NCBI RefSeq assembly: GCF_000285515.1
Contig: NZ_HE610960.1
Span: 163,398 to 227,397 of the forward strand
Source of the DNA: Paenibacillus senegalensis JC66
GTDB lineage: Bacteria > Bacillota > Bacilli > Paenibacillales > NBRC-103111
Direction: 5' to 3'
DNA: 64,000 bases
Part shown: piece after piece, positions 8,878-16,771 of the stretch
Layout: the number at the start of each line of letters is the position of its first letter
Position numbering within the stretch: the stretch's first letter is position 1
The notes under the pieces: model-generated
Told to the model about the DNA's origin: nothing
The model's input: only the letters and a program-made list of their open reading frames with translations
Database searches by the model: none
Translations under genes and position numbers: made by a program

Positions 8878-9021
8878 ATGGATCCCTGCGGATTTAGCGG
8901 AGATATATGCAGCATCTGCTTAAGCAAATGCAAGAAGGAGCCTTCGCCGCACCCCGCATCGAGCAAACGTAGTGAATCACGAGAATTAGCTTCGCTGGAT
9001 GAGGCGGAAAGCCGTGAATGA
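8878..9021 (+). CDS. Possible small Cys-rich protein, 47 aa
   Basis: The ATG at 8878 is preceded by GCGGAG at 6-base spacing and opens a 47-codon frame. The N-terminus has four cysteines in a tight group, CGFSGDICSICLSKC (residues 4-18), a spacing compatible with a zinc or Fe-S knuckle; the rest is polar and charged. It lies alone in an otherwise empty region facing the convergent carboxypeptidase gene. Without comparative data the gene status is uncertain, but regularly spaced cysteines are unusual for random sequence. Confidence 0.4.
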   Translation: MDPCGFSGDICSICLSKCKKEPSPHPASSKRSESRELASLDEAESRE

Positions 9022-9119
9022 AGTACTTGAATCGAAACCGGAACGATTACAACATCAGCATATCATTCCCTCTCGGGTGAGTAATTAGACAGAAGACTTC
9101 CAGCAGCCGCGGCGTCCTG

Positions 9120-10055
9120 CTATCCCCCCAGCTGACGGAAGCCGTACTCCAGCACCCTGCGCGAATCCAACCAAACGGCATCTTTATCGGATTTCAGCAC
9201 AACAGCGAGCAAATCCTGGTTGTGCAGACTTGCCGAGGAAACGAGACAATAGCCCGCTTCATTAGTAAAGCCTGTTTTGATTCCGTTAGCAGGCTCGTAG
9301 TAATAGGAGCTGTCCCGATTAAGCAGTTGATTGCGATTGGTATAGTTGGCCCTGTCTAGCGGCGTCGGTCCGTTCGATGCAAACAATGCTGAGTGCGTCT
9401 GAGTGTTAACCAGGGAACGGAACCAGTCGTCTCTCATTGCCTCTCTTGCTATTTTCAGCAAATCTCTGGCTGTTGTATAATGCAGCTCATCATGCAAGCC
9501 GTGCGGATTTACAAAATGTGTTTGTCTAGCTCCTGCTTCCTTGGCCCGGTTGTTCATCAAGCCGACATAATAGGCGGTGGCCTCCTGAACGCTCAAATCC
9601 GCGTTCCCGCTAAGCTTACGTCCAAGGTGAACAGCGATCGTTCTCGCCGCATCATTACCGGAGGGAAGCATCATTGCGTAGATCAAATCGCGCAGCTGAT
9701 AACGTTCTCCAATATTTAGTCCAGCCCGGCTTTCCCCCGGAAGAGGGTCGGCTTCCTCACCGACTGTAATCCACTCATCGAGGTCGCCATGCTCCATGGC
9801 AACAAGAGCGGTAGCAATTTTCGTCGTGCTTGCCGGATATAGTTTCTTCTGATCGTTCTTGTAAAACAAAATGTCGCCCGTCCGCTCGTCCATCACTATA
9901 GCGGCATCGGCCTGCACAACCCGTGCGGCAAACTCGCGATCATTAGTTTGCATTTGCACCATTTTCCAAAGGGGGAGAAGCGATTCCAAGGCCGCCCATT
10001 TTACAGTACATATTACGGTAACTGCCACTACAGCGATAGATAGTAATTTTTTCAT
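9120..10055 (-). CDS. D-alanyl-D-alanine carboxypeptidase (DacF/PBP5-like)
   Basis: This is a penicillin-binding serine peptidase that removes the terminal D-Ala from peptidoglycan stem peptides outside the membrane. The three active-site motifs are present: STTK (Ser76), SGN (132-134) and KTG (near residue 265). The N-terminus is a signal peptide or anchor (residues 3-28). At 311 residues it lacks the C-terminal beta domain and amphipathic anchor of longer PBP5 proteins, so the N-terminal segment may serve as the anchor. It lies downstream of an OmpR-type two-component pair but is separated from it by a terminator, with possible regulator sites in its promoter region. Confidence 0.9.
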   Translation of the reverse strand: MKKLLSIAVVAVTVICTVKWAALESLLPLWKMVQMQTNDREFAARVVQADAAIVMDERTGDILFYKNDQKKLYPASTTKIATALVAMEHGDLDEWITVGEEADPLPGESRAGLNIGERYQLRDLIYAMMLPSGNDAARTIAVHLGRKLSGNADLSVQEATAYYVGLMNNRAKEAGARQTHFVNPHGLHDELHYTTARDLLKIAREAMRDDWFRSLVNTQTHSALFASNGPTPLDRANYTNRNQLLNRDSSYYYEPANGIKTGFTNEAGYCLVSSASLHNQDLLAVVLKSDKDAVWLDSRRVLEYGFRQLGG

Positions 10056-10117
10056 CGAAAAAAGTCCCTTCTATATAGCTTCACGATTTCTTCTGCTTCT
10101 CACTATAAGGGACAGAC

Positions 10118-10177
10118 GTTAAGCAATAGCTAAAAAAACTTTAAGAATACCTTAACAACCGCTGAAAAATTGTTAAA
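10118..10177 (-). promoter_or_regulatory. Candidate OmpR-type operator upstream of the D,D-carboxypeptidase gene
   Basis: Read on the minus strand, the stretch holds several copies of TTAA(C/G) spaced about one helical turn apart, including GTTAAGGTATTCTTAAAG (TTAAG and TTAAA, 11 bases apart), a further TTAACA upstream and a CTTAACG downstream. Direct repeats of this spacing are how OmpR/PhoP-class regulators usually bind, and such a regulator is encoded next door (11381-12073). The link between them is inference. Confidence 0.4.
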
Positions 10178-10195
10178 AGAACAAATGTGCACGCA

Positions 10196-10234
10196 CAAAA
10201 AGGCATTCCGCACCATCTTACGGCGAAGAATGCC
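10196..10234 (-). terminator. Terminator after the two-component operon
   Basis: A 7-bp stem (GGCATTC/GAATGCC, 10202-10234) is followed on the minus strand by TTTTTG. It separates the histidine kinase gene from the carboxypeptidase gene. Confidence 0.7.
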
Positions 10235-10260
10235 AAATCCTGAACTTCTACGGTTTATGA

Positions 10261-11391
10261 CTAATGCGATTCTGTCATTCGTTCGGGAGCTTGGCCCTGC
10301 CAAAGCTCCAGCCGCACCTCAAATAGCGTTCGGGTCGTATCGCTGTAAACACTTATTTCCCCGCCATGAAGCTCCACAATCGTCTTGGCGATGGCCAGTC
10401 CAAGGCCCGAGCCCCCGGTTTGCTCTGAGCGGGACTTCTCCACACGGTAAAAACGCTCGAAAATATAAGGCAGGTCCTTTTCCGGAATCGGCTCTCCATA
10501 ATTGATAATATCCACCACGACTTCTTTATTTTCGCGGCGAACTCTTATGTCGATATATTTGCCGTCTTGCCCGTAGTGAATTCCATTCAGGATCAGGTTC
10601 TCGAATACTCTGACCAGCTTGTCTCCATCCGCTTGAATCACCATCCGCTCCTCTGGGAAAAACAAACGGCATTCCATTCCCGCCACTTCGAGATGGTAGC
10701 GGAAATGGGCGGCCAGTTGACCAAGCATATCCACCAGGTTGATTTCCGTTTTGCGAAGCTTGATTCCGCCTCCACGGGTGCGTGTATACTCGAACAGATC
10801 ATTGATCATGACCGTCAGCCGCTGGGCCTTCTCATAGGCAATGTTGACATAGTAACGGAGCTCAACCTCATCCCGGTAGCGATCCTGCTCAATGAGCCCG
10901 AGGTATCCGTTGATGGAAGTCAGCGGTGTCCGAAGGTCGTGGGATACGCTAGTAATCAGATCGTTCTTGGTTTGCTCGGCTCTCCGCTCCTCCTCAATAG
11001 ATGTTTTCAATTGTGCCGCCATGCGGTTGATGTTTTCCGCCAGCTCCCCCAGCTCATCCCTCGAACCGACCGGAATTCTTGTATCAAATTGCCCGCCCGC
11101 GATAAGCTGAACCGCCTGCGTAATTTCTCCCAAATAGCGGATGCTCCGATGACTTAGCAGAACAAAAAAAATGGGAAAGAGCACCAATGCCGTGATGACT
11201 ATAACAAAAAAAGCACCTATAGTCTGTTCGAGGAAAACTAGCAAAGTATAAATCGGGTACGGCCCCTTGGTCTGGTAAATGACCGCTGCTATTAATAACA
11301 GCAGACCGGTTGCGACAATCGTCAGCAAGATGGAGCCAAAGAACAGGAGCAGAAGCTTCCAACGGATTGTGTACAGCAGTCTACGGATCAA
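10261..11391 (-). CDS. Sensor histidine kinase (VanS/PhoR-like)
   Basis: The 376-residue membrane kinase has two N-terminal transmembrane segments (about residues 13-38 and 58-80) with only a short loop between them, a HAMP linker (about 80-133), an H-box SVSHDLRTPL with the phosphorylated His151, an N-box around NLILNGIHYG and a G2 box GGSGLGLA. The tiny extracellular loop suggests it senses membrane-associated or internal signals, as LiaS-like intramembrane kinases do. The start is a TTG at 11391 that overlaps the response regulator gene by 11 bases, so the two are translationally coupled. Adjacent cell-wall genes suggest a wall-related role (inference). Confidence 0.92.
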   Translation of the reverse strand: MIRRLLYTIRWKLLLLFFGSILLTIVATGLLLLIAAVIYQTKGPYPIYTLLVFLEQTIGAFFVIVITALVLFPIFFVLLSHRSIRYLGEITQAVQLIAGGQFDTRIPVGSRDELGELAENINRMAAQLKTSIEEERRAEQTKNDLITSVSHDLRTPLTSINGYLGLIEQDRYRDEVELRYYVNIAYEKAQRLTVMINDLFEYTRTRGGGIKLRKTEINLVDMLGQLAAHFRYHLEVAGMECRLFFPEERMVIQADGDKLVRVFENLILNGIHYGQDGKYIDIRVRRENKEVVVDIINYGEPIPEKDLPYIFERFYRVEKSRSEQTGGSGLGLAIAKTIVELHGGEISVYSDTTRTLFEVRLELWQGQAPERMTESH

Positions 11392-12073
11392 TTTTATACC
11401 CTACTCCCCATACAGTTTGGATCAGTCTTGACTCTCCTGATTCGCTCTCCAGCTTGTCCCTCAGCTTGCTTATGTGAACCATGACCGTGTTATGGGATTG
11501 ATAATATTTTTCCTTCCACACCTTCTCAAAAATCTCCTCCGCTGAAAACACCCGTCCCGGATGACTGGCCAGCAGATAGAGAATGTCAAATTCAATCGAG
11601 GTCAGATTAACCCCGCGACCGTCCACTGTGACTGTATGCGTCGATTTGTTAATTTGTACAGAACGGATCGTGATCGTTTCCTCACCCGCGACCGATTTCG
11701 GGTTCAGCTCGAATGAACGCCGGAAGAGCGATTTGACCCGGGCCAATAGCTCCAACGGATTAAAGGGCTTGACCATGTAATCATCCGCTCCTGTGGTCAG
11801 CCCTAGAATTTTATCCATATCTTCGCCTTTTGCACTCAGCATCAGAATCGGGATGTTCTGTTTGCTGCGGATTTGCCTGCATACCTCCAGGCCGTCAAGC
11901 TTGGGCATCATCACATCCAGAATTACAAGATGATACTCGCTCTTGCCGAGCTCCTCCAGCGCCTCTAGCCCGTTATGCGCCTTTGTCACTTCATACCCGT
12001 CATTGGCCAGGTAAATCTCGATCAAATTCGCGATCTCTTTGTCGTCATCAACGATAAGTATTTGTTTATTCAT
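11381..12073 (-). CDS. OmpR-family response regulator (VanR/PhoP-like)
   Basis: The receiver domain (residues 1-120) has the acidic pocket VDDD, the phospho-acceptor Asp53 in LDVMMP and the conserved Lys in MVKPF near residue 102. The C-terminal winged helix (about 135-230) ends in the typical TVWGVGYKI. It regulates transcription when phosphorylated by the kinase encoded by the overlapping downstream gene. Targets may include the D,D-carboxypeptidase gene, given the TTAAG repeats at 10118-10177. The ATG at 12073 has a moderate AAAGG-like site upstream. Confidence 0.93.
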   Translation of the reverse strand: MNKQILIVDDDKEIANLIEIYLANDGYEVTKAHNGLEALEELGKSEYHLVILDVMMPKLDGLEVCRQIRSKQNIPILMLSAKGEDMDKILGLTTGADDYMVKPFNPLELLARVKSLFRRSFELNPKSVAGEETITIRSVQINKSTHTVTVDGRGVNLTSIEFDILYLLASHPGRVFSAEEIFEKVWKEKYYQSHNTVMVHISKLRDKLESESGESRLIQTVWGVGYKIDP

Positions 12074-12470
12074 CCAAAGGTCTATCCTTTCAGCCTAAAA
12101 TGTCCTTTGCAAAATTCGGCTCAATCTAAAAATCAGTGCTTGACCTCCATCAGAGATGCCGCTGCGGGGAATGAGGGACTTCCGATCGCTGTTAGCATAT
12201 GCTCCCGAAGTACACTTTCTCCCAGAATGCGTTGACCCCCGATTTCTTGATGATAACCACTTCAACGGTTGAAATCCCGGGACAAAGGCGAGCGCTTCGC
12301 TTCTCCTGTCTCCCTCTTCCCCTCCAGTTCTGCACAATTATGATGGCAAGCATTTATTCCTGTTATGAGCCCAAAATTCTCATGCAAAATTCCTCTCTTT
12401 TTTAAAACGAAGGCAAGGAAATAAAAGTTTGCCCGATTTCGGCTGGTCCCGCACAAGGCTGCTGCTTTTT
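12074..12470. other. Intergenic region, nothing recognised
   Basis: About 400 bases lie between rodA (ending at 12471) and the response regulator start. I see no terminator with a convincing T-run for rodA, no repeat and no small gene with a ribosome binding site. Confidence 0.5.
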
Positions 12471-13634
12471 CTATCCGCCAACGGTCAAAGGCTGATCCTC
12501 CCTTGTATCCGGCATCTGCTGATGTACCTTTATGTTCAGCACAATACCGATGGCCAGCATATTCGTCAGCAGCGAGCTCCCCCCGTAACTGATAAAAGGC
12601 AAGGCAATCCCGGTTAAAGGCATCATTCCGGTGTGCATCGCGATATTTTCGAAAATTTGCAGCGTAAGCATCGAAACAAGCCCTGCTATGATGTAAGCTC
12701 CTGCAGGGTCCACGCAATCAATCGCAATTCTCACCATGCGGTAAATCAGCATAAAATAGAGCAACAGCAGAACAGCGGAGCCAATGAAGCCGAATTCCTC
12801 CCCGATAACGACATAGATAGAATCGGCATAATGATAAGGAATAAAACCATTTTGCACAAAGGTACCCTGAAGGAAGCCTTTTCCGGTCATTTGTCCGGTG
12901 CCGACGGCAGCAATCGAGTTTAACACATGCCACGTTGCATCTGGATCGCTGGCCGGATCGAGAAAGGTTTGGATCCTCTTCCACTGATGCGGGCGGATAA
13001 TCTTGAAAAACCATTCCTGATTGTAGAAGTATAAAGCCGCTACGGATGCGACGGCTGCCGCTCCCACAATAGCTCCCCACAGCACATGCAGCAGCCTGAT
13101 GTTGGCCACCCAGAGCATGCCGATCAAAATGGCGATAAAAATAAGAGCCGATCCCAGATCAGGCTGTTTGAGCACCAAATAAAAAGGCAGGCCGGTAAGA
13201 AGAAGCCCCGGTACGATATCCTGCCAAAAGCGCAGCGGCTGGCCTTTGCGTCTTCCAAACCAGTAAGCGAGTACGAAAATGACAAACAGCTTAACGACCT
13301 CAGAGGGCTGGAACTGCATGAACTTGAGGTCAATCCAGCGCTGTGCCCCGTTCAAGTTCAGCCCGAAAAAACGAACATACAGCAGCAGAGCAATCCCCAG
13401 ACCGTAAAAGATATAAGAGAACTTGCTCATCACCCACCGGTAATCAAGCAAGGACATGGCGATCATCGGTAAAAATAGAACGATATAAAAAACCAGATTA
13501 TTAATATGAAGCCCCGCATACCGTGTTCCGTTGGTAGCACTATAAATAAGGGCGGTACTAATTATAGAAAAACAAGCAATAATGAAAATAATCGTCCAAT
13601 CCAAATGGCGAAGCTTGGTTTTAAGTAGATACAT
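12471..13634 (-). CDS. rodA: Rod-shape SEDS protein RodA (peptidoglycan glycosyltransferase)
   Basis: This SEDS-family membrane enzyme polymerises lipid II into glycan strands during cell elongation, with a class B PBP partner. The 387-residue product has about ten transmembrane segments. Family signatures include LNGAQRWIDLKFMQFQPSE, KQPDLGSALIF and, near the C-terminus, GIALPFISYGGSSL. The catalytic Asp of RodA proteins lies in the large extracellular loop, consistent with QPSEVVKL and the following loop here. It follows a glycosyltransferase gene by 25 bases, forming an operon. The ATG at 13634 has a weak binding site, suggesting coupled translation. Confidence 0.92.
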   Translation of the reverse strand: MYLLKTKLRHLDWTIIFIIACFSIISTALIYSATNGTRYAGLHINNLVFYIVLFLPMIAMSLLDYRWVMSKFSYIFYGLGIALLLYVRFFGLNLNGAQRWIDLKFMQFQPSEVVKLFVIFVLAYWFGRRKGQPLRFWQDIVPGLLLTGLPFYLVLKQPDLGSALIFIAILIGMLWVANIRLLHVLWGAIVGAAAVASVAALYFYNQEWFFKIIRPHQWKRIQTFLDPASDPDATWHVLNSIAAVGTGQMTGKGFLQGTFVQNGFIPYHYADSIYVVIGEEFGFIGSAVLLLLYFMLIYRMVRIAIDCVDPAGAYIIAGLVSMLTLQIFENIAMHTGMMPLTGIALPFISYGGSSLLTNMLAIGIVLNIKVHQQMPDTREDQPLTVGG

Positions 13635-13659
13635 AAAAGCTAAAATTCACATCCCTCGA

Positions 13660-14787
13660 TCAACTCCGGTAGGATTGATAAATTTGGCTGAGCTGGCGAA
13701 TGACGCGGTTGAGTGAATAATTTTTTTTGGCTCTTTCCTGCGCCGAGCGCGCCAATTGATAGCGGAATGAAGGATCGCCAATTAATTTTTCCAGCGCTGC
13801 CGCCAAGGCATGCTTGTCATCAGGCGGCACAAGAAGACCATTCCGGCCGTTCTCTATTTGCTCAGCAATACCGCCCACATCCGTACCTACAAGAGCAAGC
13901 AAACATAAGGCCGCCTCTGCAAACACAGAGCCGAACGCCTCCGCCCTGGATGGCAGTACAAAGATATCAAAAAAAGGCATAAACTCCTCGGGATGGAGCA
14001 TGTAGCCGTAAAAAATCGTTTCCTCATAGATGTTCAAGCTGCTTGCCATCTCCTCGAGCTCCGTCCGAATCGGACCGTCCCCGATGATGTGCAGAACAAA
14101 AGGAATGTTCTTCTCCTTTAGTATGGCACAAGCCTGCAGCAGGATATCCAGCCCCTTGGCGGGAACAAGACGGCAAACCGTAATCAGCTGCGCAACCTTG
14201 TTCTCACGAGGCGTGGGGCGGAATCTCCGGTCATCGAAGCCGTTAGCAACAACCTCGATCCTCTCCGCATCCCGTACATAATCCTGCAGGTAACCCCGAA
14301 AAGAGTATGACACAGTAAGGATCTGTCCTACTCTTGTTTCCAGCTCATGATACAGCGATGTAAGAAAACGATGCTCAGGCCCATCTGCCGGAATGACTCC
14401 ATTTAAAATCAATTCCCTTTCATAGCTGGAATGAAGAGTAACGATAATTGGGGTGTCCGGAAATAACTGCTGCAGGACTAGCGCCGGAATCGGATGATGA
14501 GCGTGTATTAAATCGAACTTCTGCTGCTGCAGCCTTAATTTGGACCACCAGAGATAGTCCTTATAAGTCTGAATGTATTTGTCTACAACGGGATGCCCCG
14601 CATATTTTGTCCAATCAAAGGTCTGAAAGACAAATTCCTCCGCTCCCTTGCCCCTGATCCGCTTAGGAAGATAGAACAGCTCCATTTCCCAGCCCTTCTT
14701 CGTAAATCTATCCTGCATATAAGGGACCATGGAAGAAACTCCGCCCGGCTGCTCCGGTGGAAAAAATAACGCCTGCAGTATATTCAT
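13660..14787 (-). CDS. Family 4 glycosyltransferase (GT-B fold)
   Basis: The 375-residue cytoplasmic enzyme has the two-domain GT-B layout. The N-terminal domain has PPEQPGGVSSMV and an HAHHPIPA acceptor-side loop. The C-terminal donor domain has TVCRLVPAKGLDILLQA, HIIGDGP and the EX7E-type nucleotide-sugar motif EAFGSVFAEAAL. Products of the family include lipid-linked sugars, teichoic acid units and small glycosides; the substrate is not determinable here. The ATG at 14787 was chosen because AAGGAGG lies 7-8 bases upstream. Its coupling to rodA suggests a role in envelope glycan synthesis (inference). Confidence 0.85.
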   Translation of the reverse strand: MNILQALFFPPEQPGGVSSMVPYMQDRFTKKGWEMELFYLPKRIRGKGAEEFVFQTFDWTKYAGHPVVDKYIQTYKDYLWWSKLRLQQQKFDLIHAHHPIPALVLQQLFPDTPIIVTLHSSYERELILNGVIPADGPEHRFLTSLYHELETRVGQILTVSYSFRGYLQDYVRDAERIEVVANGFDDRRFRPTPRENKVAQLITVCRLVPAKGLDILLQACAILKEKNIPFVLHIIGDGPIRTELEEMASSLNIYEETIFYGYMLHPEEFMPFFDIFVLPSRAEAFGSVFAEAALCLLALVGTDVGGIAEQIENGRNGLLVPPDDKHALAAALEKLIGDPSFRYQLARSAQERAKKNYSLNRVIRQLSQIYQSYRS

Positions 14788-14878
14788 ACCTAATCCTCCT
14801 TGGAAGACCAAGTTTTTAATCAATATTTGAAGGATGGTTCACTATCTTATTGCCGCACATTTCATGGCATACATTGTT

Positions 14879-14990
14879 GCATTTTCAATAGCGTTCATTT
14901 CAAGAGCACTCAGTGCCGCATTTTCAATAGCGCTCATTTCATAGCACTCAGTGCCGCATTTTCAATAGCGCTCATTGTCCTATTGTCGCA
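14879..14990. repeat. Tandem repeat, 38-39 bp, three units
   Basis: The unit GCATTTTCAATAGCGCTCAT is followed by about 19 bases ending in AGCACTCAGTGCC, and it starts at 14879, 14918 and 14956. The first copy differs at a few positions. It lies in the non-coding stretch 14788-15208, upstream of the glycosyltransferase-rodA operon. Confidence 0.85.
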
Positions 14991-15033
14991 CTCTTGACCG
15001 CTGATGTCCATTCCTTTCAGCTGGATAGCAGAA

Positions 15034-15064
15034 AACCCTCCAGGCCCGCTTAGTCCGGAGGGTT
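15034..15064 (-). terminator. Hairpin terminator, probably for the XRE gene at 15209-15430
   Basis: The stem AACCCTCC/GGAGGGTT (15034-15041 with 15057-15064) is followed on the minus strand by TTTTCTG. It lies about 145 bases beyond the stop of the regulator gene. Confidence 0.6.
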
Positions 15065-15208
15065 CTTCTATAAAAATAGCACTCTTCGGAATGATCCAAT
15101 TATCGTCCAAGTCATCAGTAGCTGCACATCTAAGTAGAAGAGGGGACGACCGCAGGTTTATCAGCATAGGATCTTAAATTAAGCAACAGAGCATTCCTTT
15201 CAGTAGGG

Positions 15209-15430
15209 TTACTTCTTGTTCTGTTCCTTAAGAATAAACAGCTCCTCCATGGGAACCTCCAGCACATCGCTCAGCTTCTTCGCCGAGCGTGGACCTACCG
15301 TCTTCATGGAACGCTCCAGCATACTAATATAAGTATGACTTAAGCCTGCCTTTCTTGCTAATTCCCGCTGGGACAATCCTTTCATAATTCGCTTTCTGGC
15401 AAAATATTCTGGCTTTGCAATGATCTTCAA
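15209..15430 (-). CDS. Small XRE-family (Cro/CI-type) transcription regulator, 73 aa
   Basis: The protein is a single helix-turn-helix domain: RKIRMKGLSQRELARKAGLS-type helices at residues about 12-35 with the recognition helix around HTYISMLERS, then KLSDVLEVPMEELF. There is no effector domain, so it probably acts as a dimeric repressor. The start is a TTG at 15430 with GGAGGGG 8 bases upstream. A strong promoter (15463-15491) lies directly upstream, surrounded by AAATGTAA-type half-sites. It is divergent from a second XRE regulator at 15931, an arrangement resembling a bistable repressor pair. Confidence 0.88.
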   Translation of the reverse strand: MKIIAKPEYFARKRIMKGLSQRELARKAGLSHTYISMLERSMKTVGPRSAKKLSDVLEVPMEELFILKEQNKK

Positions 15431-15462
15431 TCGAACCCCTCCTGTGTTCCCCTACTGTTCTT

Positions 15463-15491
15463 ATTATAAAGAATTACATTTACTGTTGCAA
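15463..15491 (-). promoter_or_regulatory. Sigma-A promoter of the XRE gene at 15209-15430
   Basis: On the minus strand TTGCAA (15491-15486) and TATAAT (15468-15463) are separated by exactly 17 bases. A GTAAATGTAA sequence in the spacer could be an operator. Confidence 0.8.
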
Positions 15492-15541
15492 TCTTTTTAA
15501 TTTACAAAAGCAATAAAATTAACTAATGTTGGAAGATAACA

Positions 15542-15570
15542 TTCACAAATGTAAACTTTTGTGCTACAAT
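15542..15570 (+). promoter_or_regulatory. Probable promoter reading toward the XRE gene at 15931
   Basis: TTCACA (15542-15547) and TACAAT (15565-15570) are 17 bases apart. The spacer contains AAATGTAAAC, the same half-site, in opposite orientation, as seen in the divergent promoter. The predicted transcript has a leader of about 350 bases that includes the 17-bp repeats. Confidence 0.6.
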
Positions 15571-15764
15571 TGGATACTAGTGTTGACCTAAAGCTCTTGG
15601 CCGCTCTGGACCGCTCTTGACCTCTGCTTTTAATTCCGCACGAAACTCTTCTAAGTTGGGACCATTACGAGTTCGGGGCTGTTAAATTCAAGTTCTGGTT
15701 CGTTACAAGTTTGGGACCGTTATATGCTCAGGACCGTTACAAAGCTCAGGATCTATACAAGTTC

Positions 15765-15877
15765 AGGACTGTTACAAGCTAAGGACTGTTACAAGCTAAG
15801 GACCGTTACAAGCTAAGAAGCGTTACAAGCTAAGAAGCGTTACAAGCTAAGAAGCGTTACAAGCTAAGAACCGTTAC
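15765..15877. repeat. Tandem repeat, 17 bp, about six and a half units
   Basis: The unit AGGACTGTTACAAGCTA recurs at 15765, 15782, 15799, 15816, 15833 and 15850, with the first bases drifting from AGGACT to AGAAGC. Degenerate forms (GTTACAAGTTTGGGACC and similar) extend upstream to about 15590. It lies in the leader of the XRE gene at 15931, ending about 55 bases before its start. Confidence 0.9.
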
Positions 15878-15930
15878 GGGTTCATGACCATATTTAAGGT
15901 TGTGTTGAACGATAAGGAGTTGGTAATGCG

Positions 15931-16323
15931 ATGATGTTCTATGACAAGCTCCGCAAGTTGCGCAAGCAGCAAGGCTTCACTATACGCGAAGTTGCAGATC
16001 GCTCCGGCGTATCTCCCTCCTATATTTCCCAGCTCGAGAATGGCCAACGGGGAATTCCTTCGCCAGAGGTGCTGCACAAGCTATCCGCAGGGCTGAACAC
16101 CTCCTATGCTGTGCTAATGCAGGAAGCAGGCTACCTCCAGCCGCTAACCGACATGGAGCCTCCTCCTCAAGTTCCGATTAACCTAAGAAGATTTATCCGG
16201 GAAAATGAACTGGAATATGACGGGCTGCACCTGACAGCAGAGGACAAGGAATGGATCGACCGGGTGCTTACAGCTCTTTTCTGGAAAGTTAAAAAAGAGC
16301 AGAAGCCTACGAACCAGCCGTAA
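15931..16323 (+). CDS. XRE-family transcription regulator, 130 aa
   Basis: The N-terminal helix-turn-helix domain (residues 5-65; TIREVADRSGVSPSYISQLE) resembles SinR and phage CI-type repressors. The C-terminal part (about 66-130) is polar and helical, perhaps for dimerisation. Translation starts at one of two adjacent ATG codons (15931/15934) after AAGGAG. It is divergent from another XRE gene across a 500-base control region with mirrored half-sites, suggesting mutual regulation (inference). The leader carries a 17-bp tandem repeat. Confidence 0.88.
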   Translation: MMFYDKLRKLRKQQGFTIREVADRSGVSPSYISQLENGQRGIPSPEVLHKLSAGLNTSYAVLMQEAGYLQPLTDMEPPPQVPINLRRFIRENELEYDGLHLTAEDKEWIDRVLTALFWKVKKEQKPTNQP

Positions 16324-16334
16324 GCTCTGCTCTT
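16291..16334 (-). terminator. Hairpin with T-run on the minus strand, overlapping the XRE stop codon
   Basis: AAGAGCAG pairs with CTGCTCTT (16295-16302 with 16327-16334) and further AGC/GCT pairs. The A-run at 16291-16296 makes it a terminator only for minus-strand transcripts, most plausibly those leaving the bactofilin operon at 16772. Confidence 0.5.
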
Positions 16335-16495
16335 AACCGCAATCTTTAGTTTAGTTCCGCTCGCAGTATGGGATACACTAACACTCTTGCAGAGATAAAG
16401 CTGACCCTCGTGCACAAGTCGGACCAGCACTCGTTTCTTTATGCATACAGTATGGTTATGGCATATAGTATCGTTCGCTGCATGAGATCGCTGCG

Positions 16496-16615
16496 GTCCT
16501 TATTTGAGCAAAATCAGGGGAATAAAAATTGTAACGCTTGCCCTTGTCCTTATTTTGCTTCAGATCGCGGTTTTCCCGCCAAATTGTCACAAATAAGAGC
16601 GAGGAGGAGCGTTAG
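16496..16615. repeat. Dispersed intergenic repeat, copy B
   Basis: This is the partner of 207-326, in opposite orientation, about 84% identical by eye over 120 aligned bases. It fills much of the non-coding gap between the XRE gene and the bactofilin gene. It shows the same alternation of CTTATTT and AGCGTTA modules and has no open reading frame. Confidence 0.8.
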
Positions 16616-16771
16616 CGCAGAACATCTTGCACGGCAACGAACAGGTTAACCTTTCAGGACCTCTAGCTGGACGTTTTTTTAAAAGCAGCCACTTGAATTG
16701 GCCACTTAAATTCGTCACTTCAATTCATCGCTTGAATTGGCCGCATTAAGCGAAGTGAATGCGATGTGAGA

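Noticed and set aside
14934-15167. 77-codon minus-strand frame
   Set aside because: It runs through the terminator hairpin and the 38-bp repeat and has no ribosome binding site.
15765-15877. CRISPR-like or iteron origin
   Set aside because: 17-bp units are directly abutting without spacers, and no replication gene is near.
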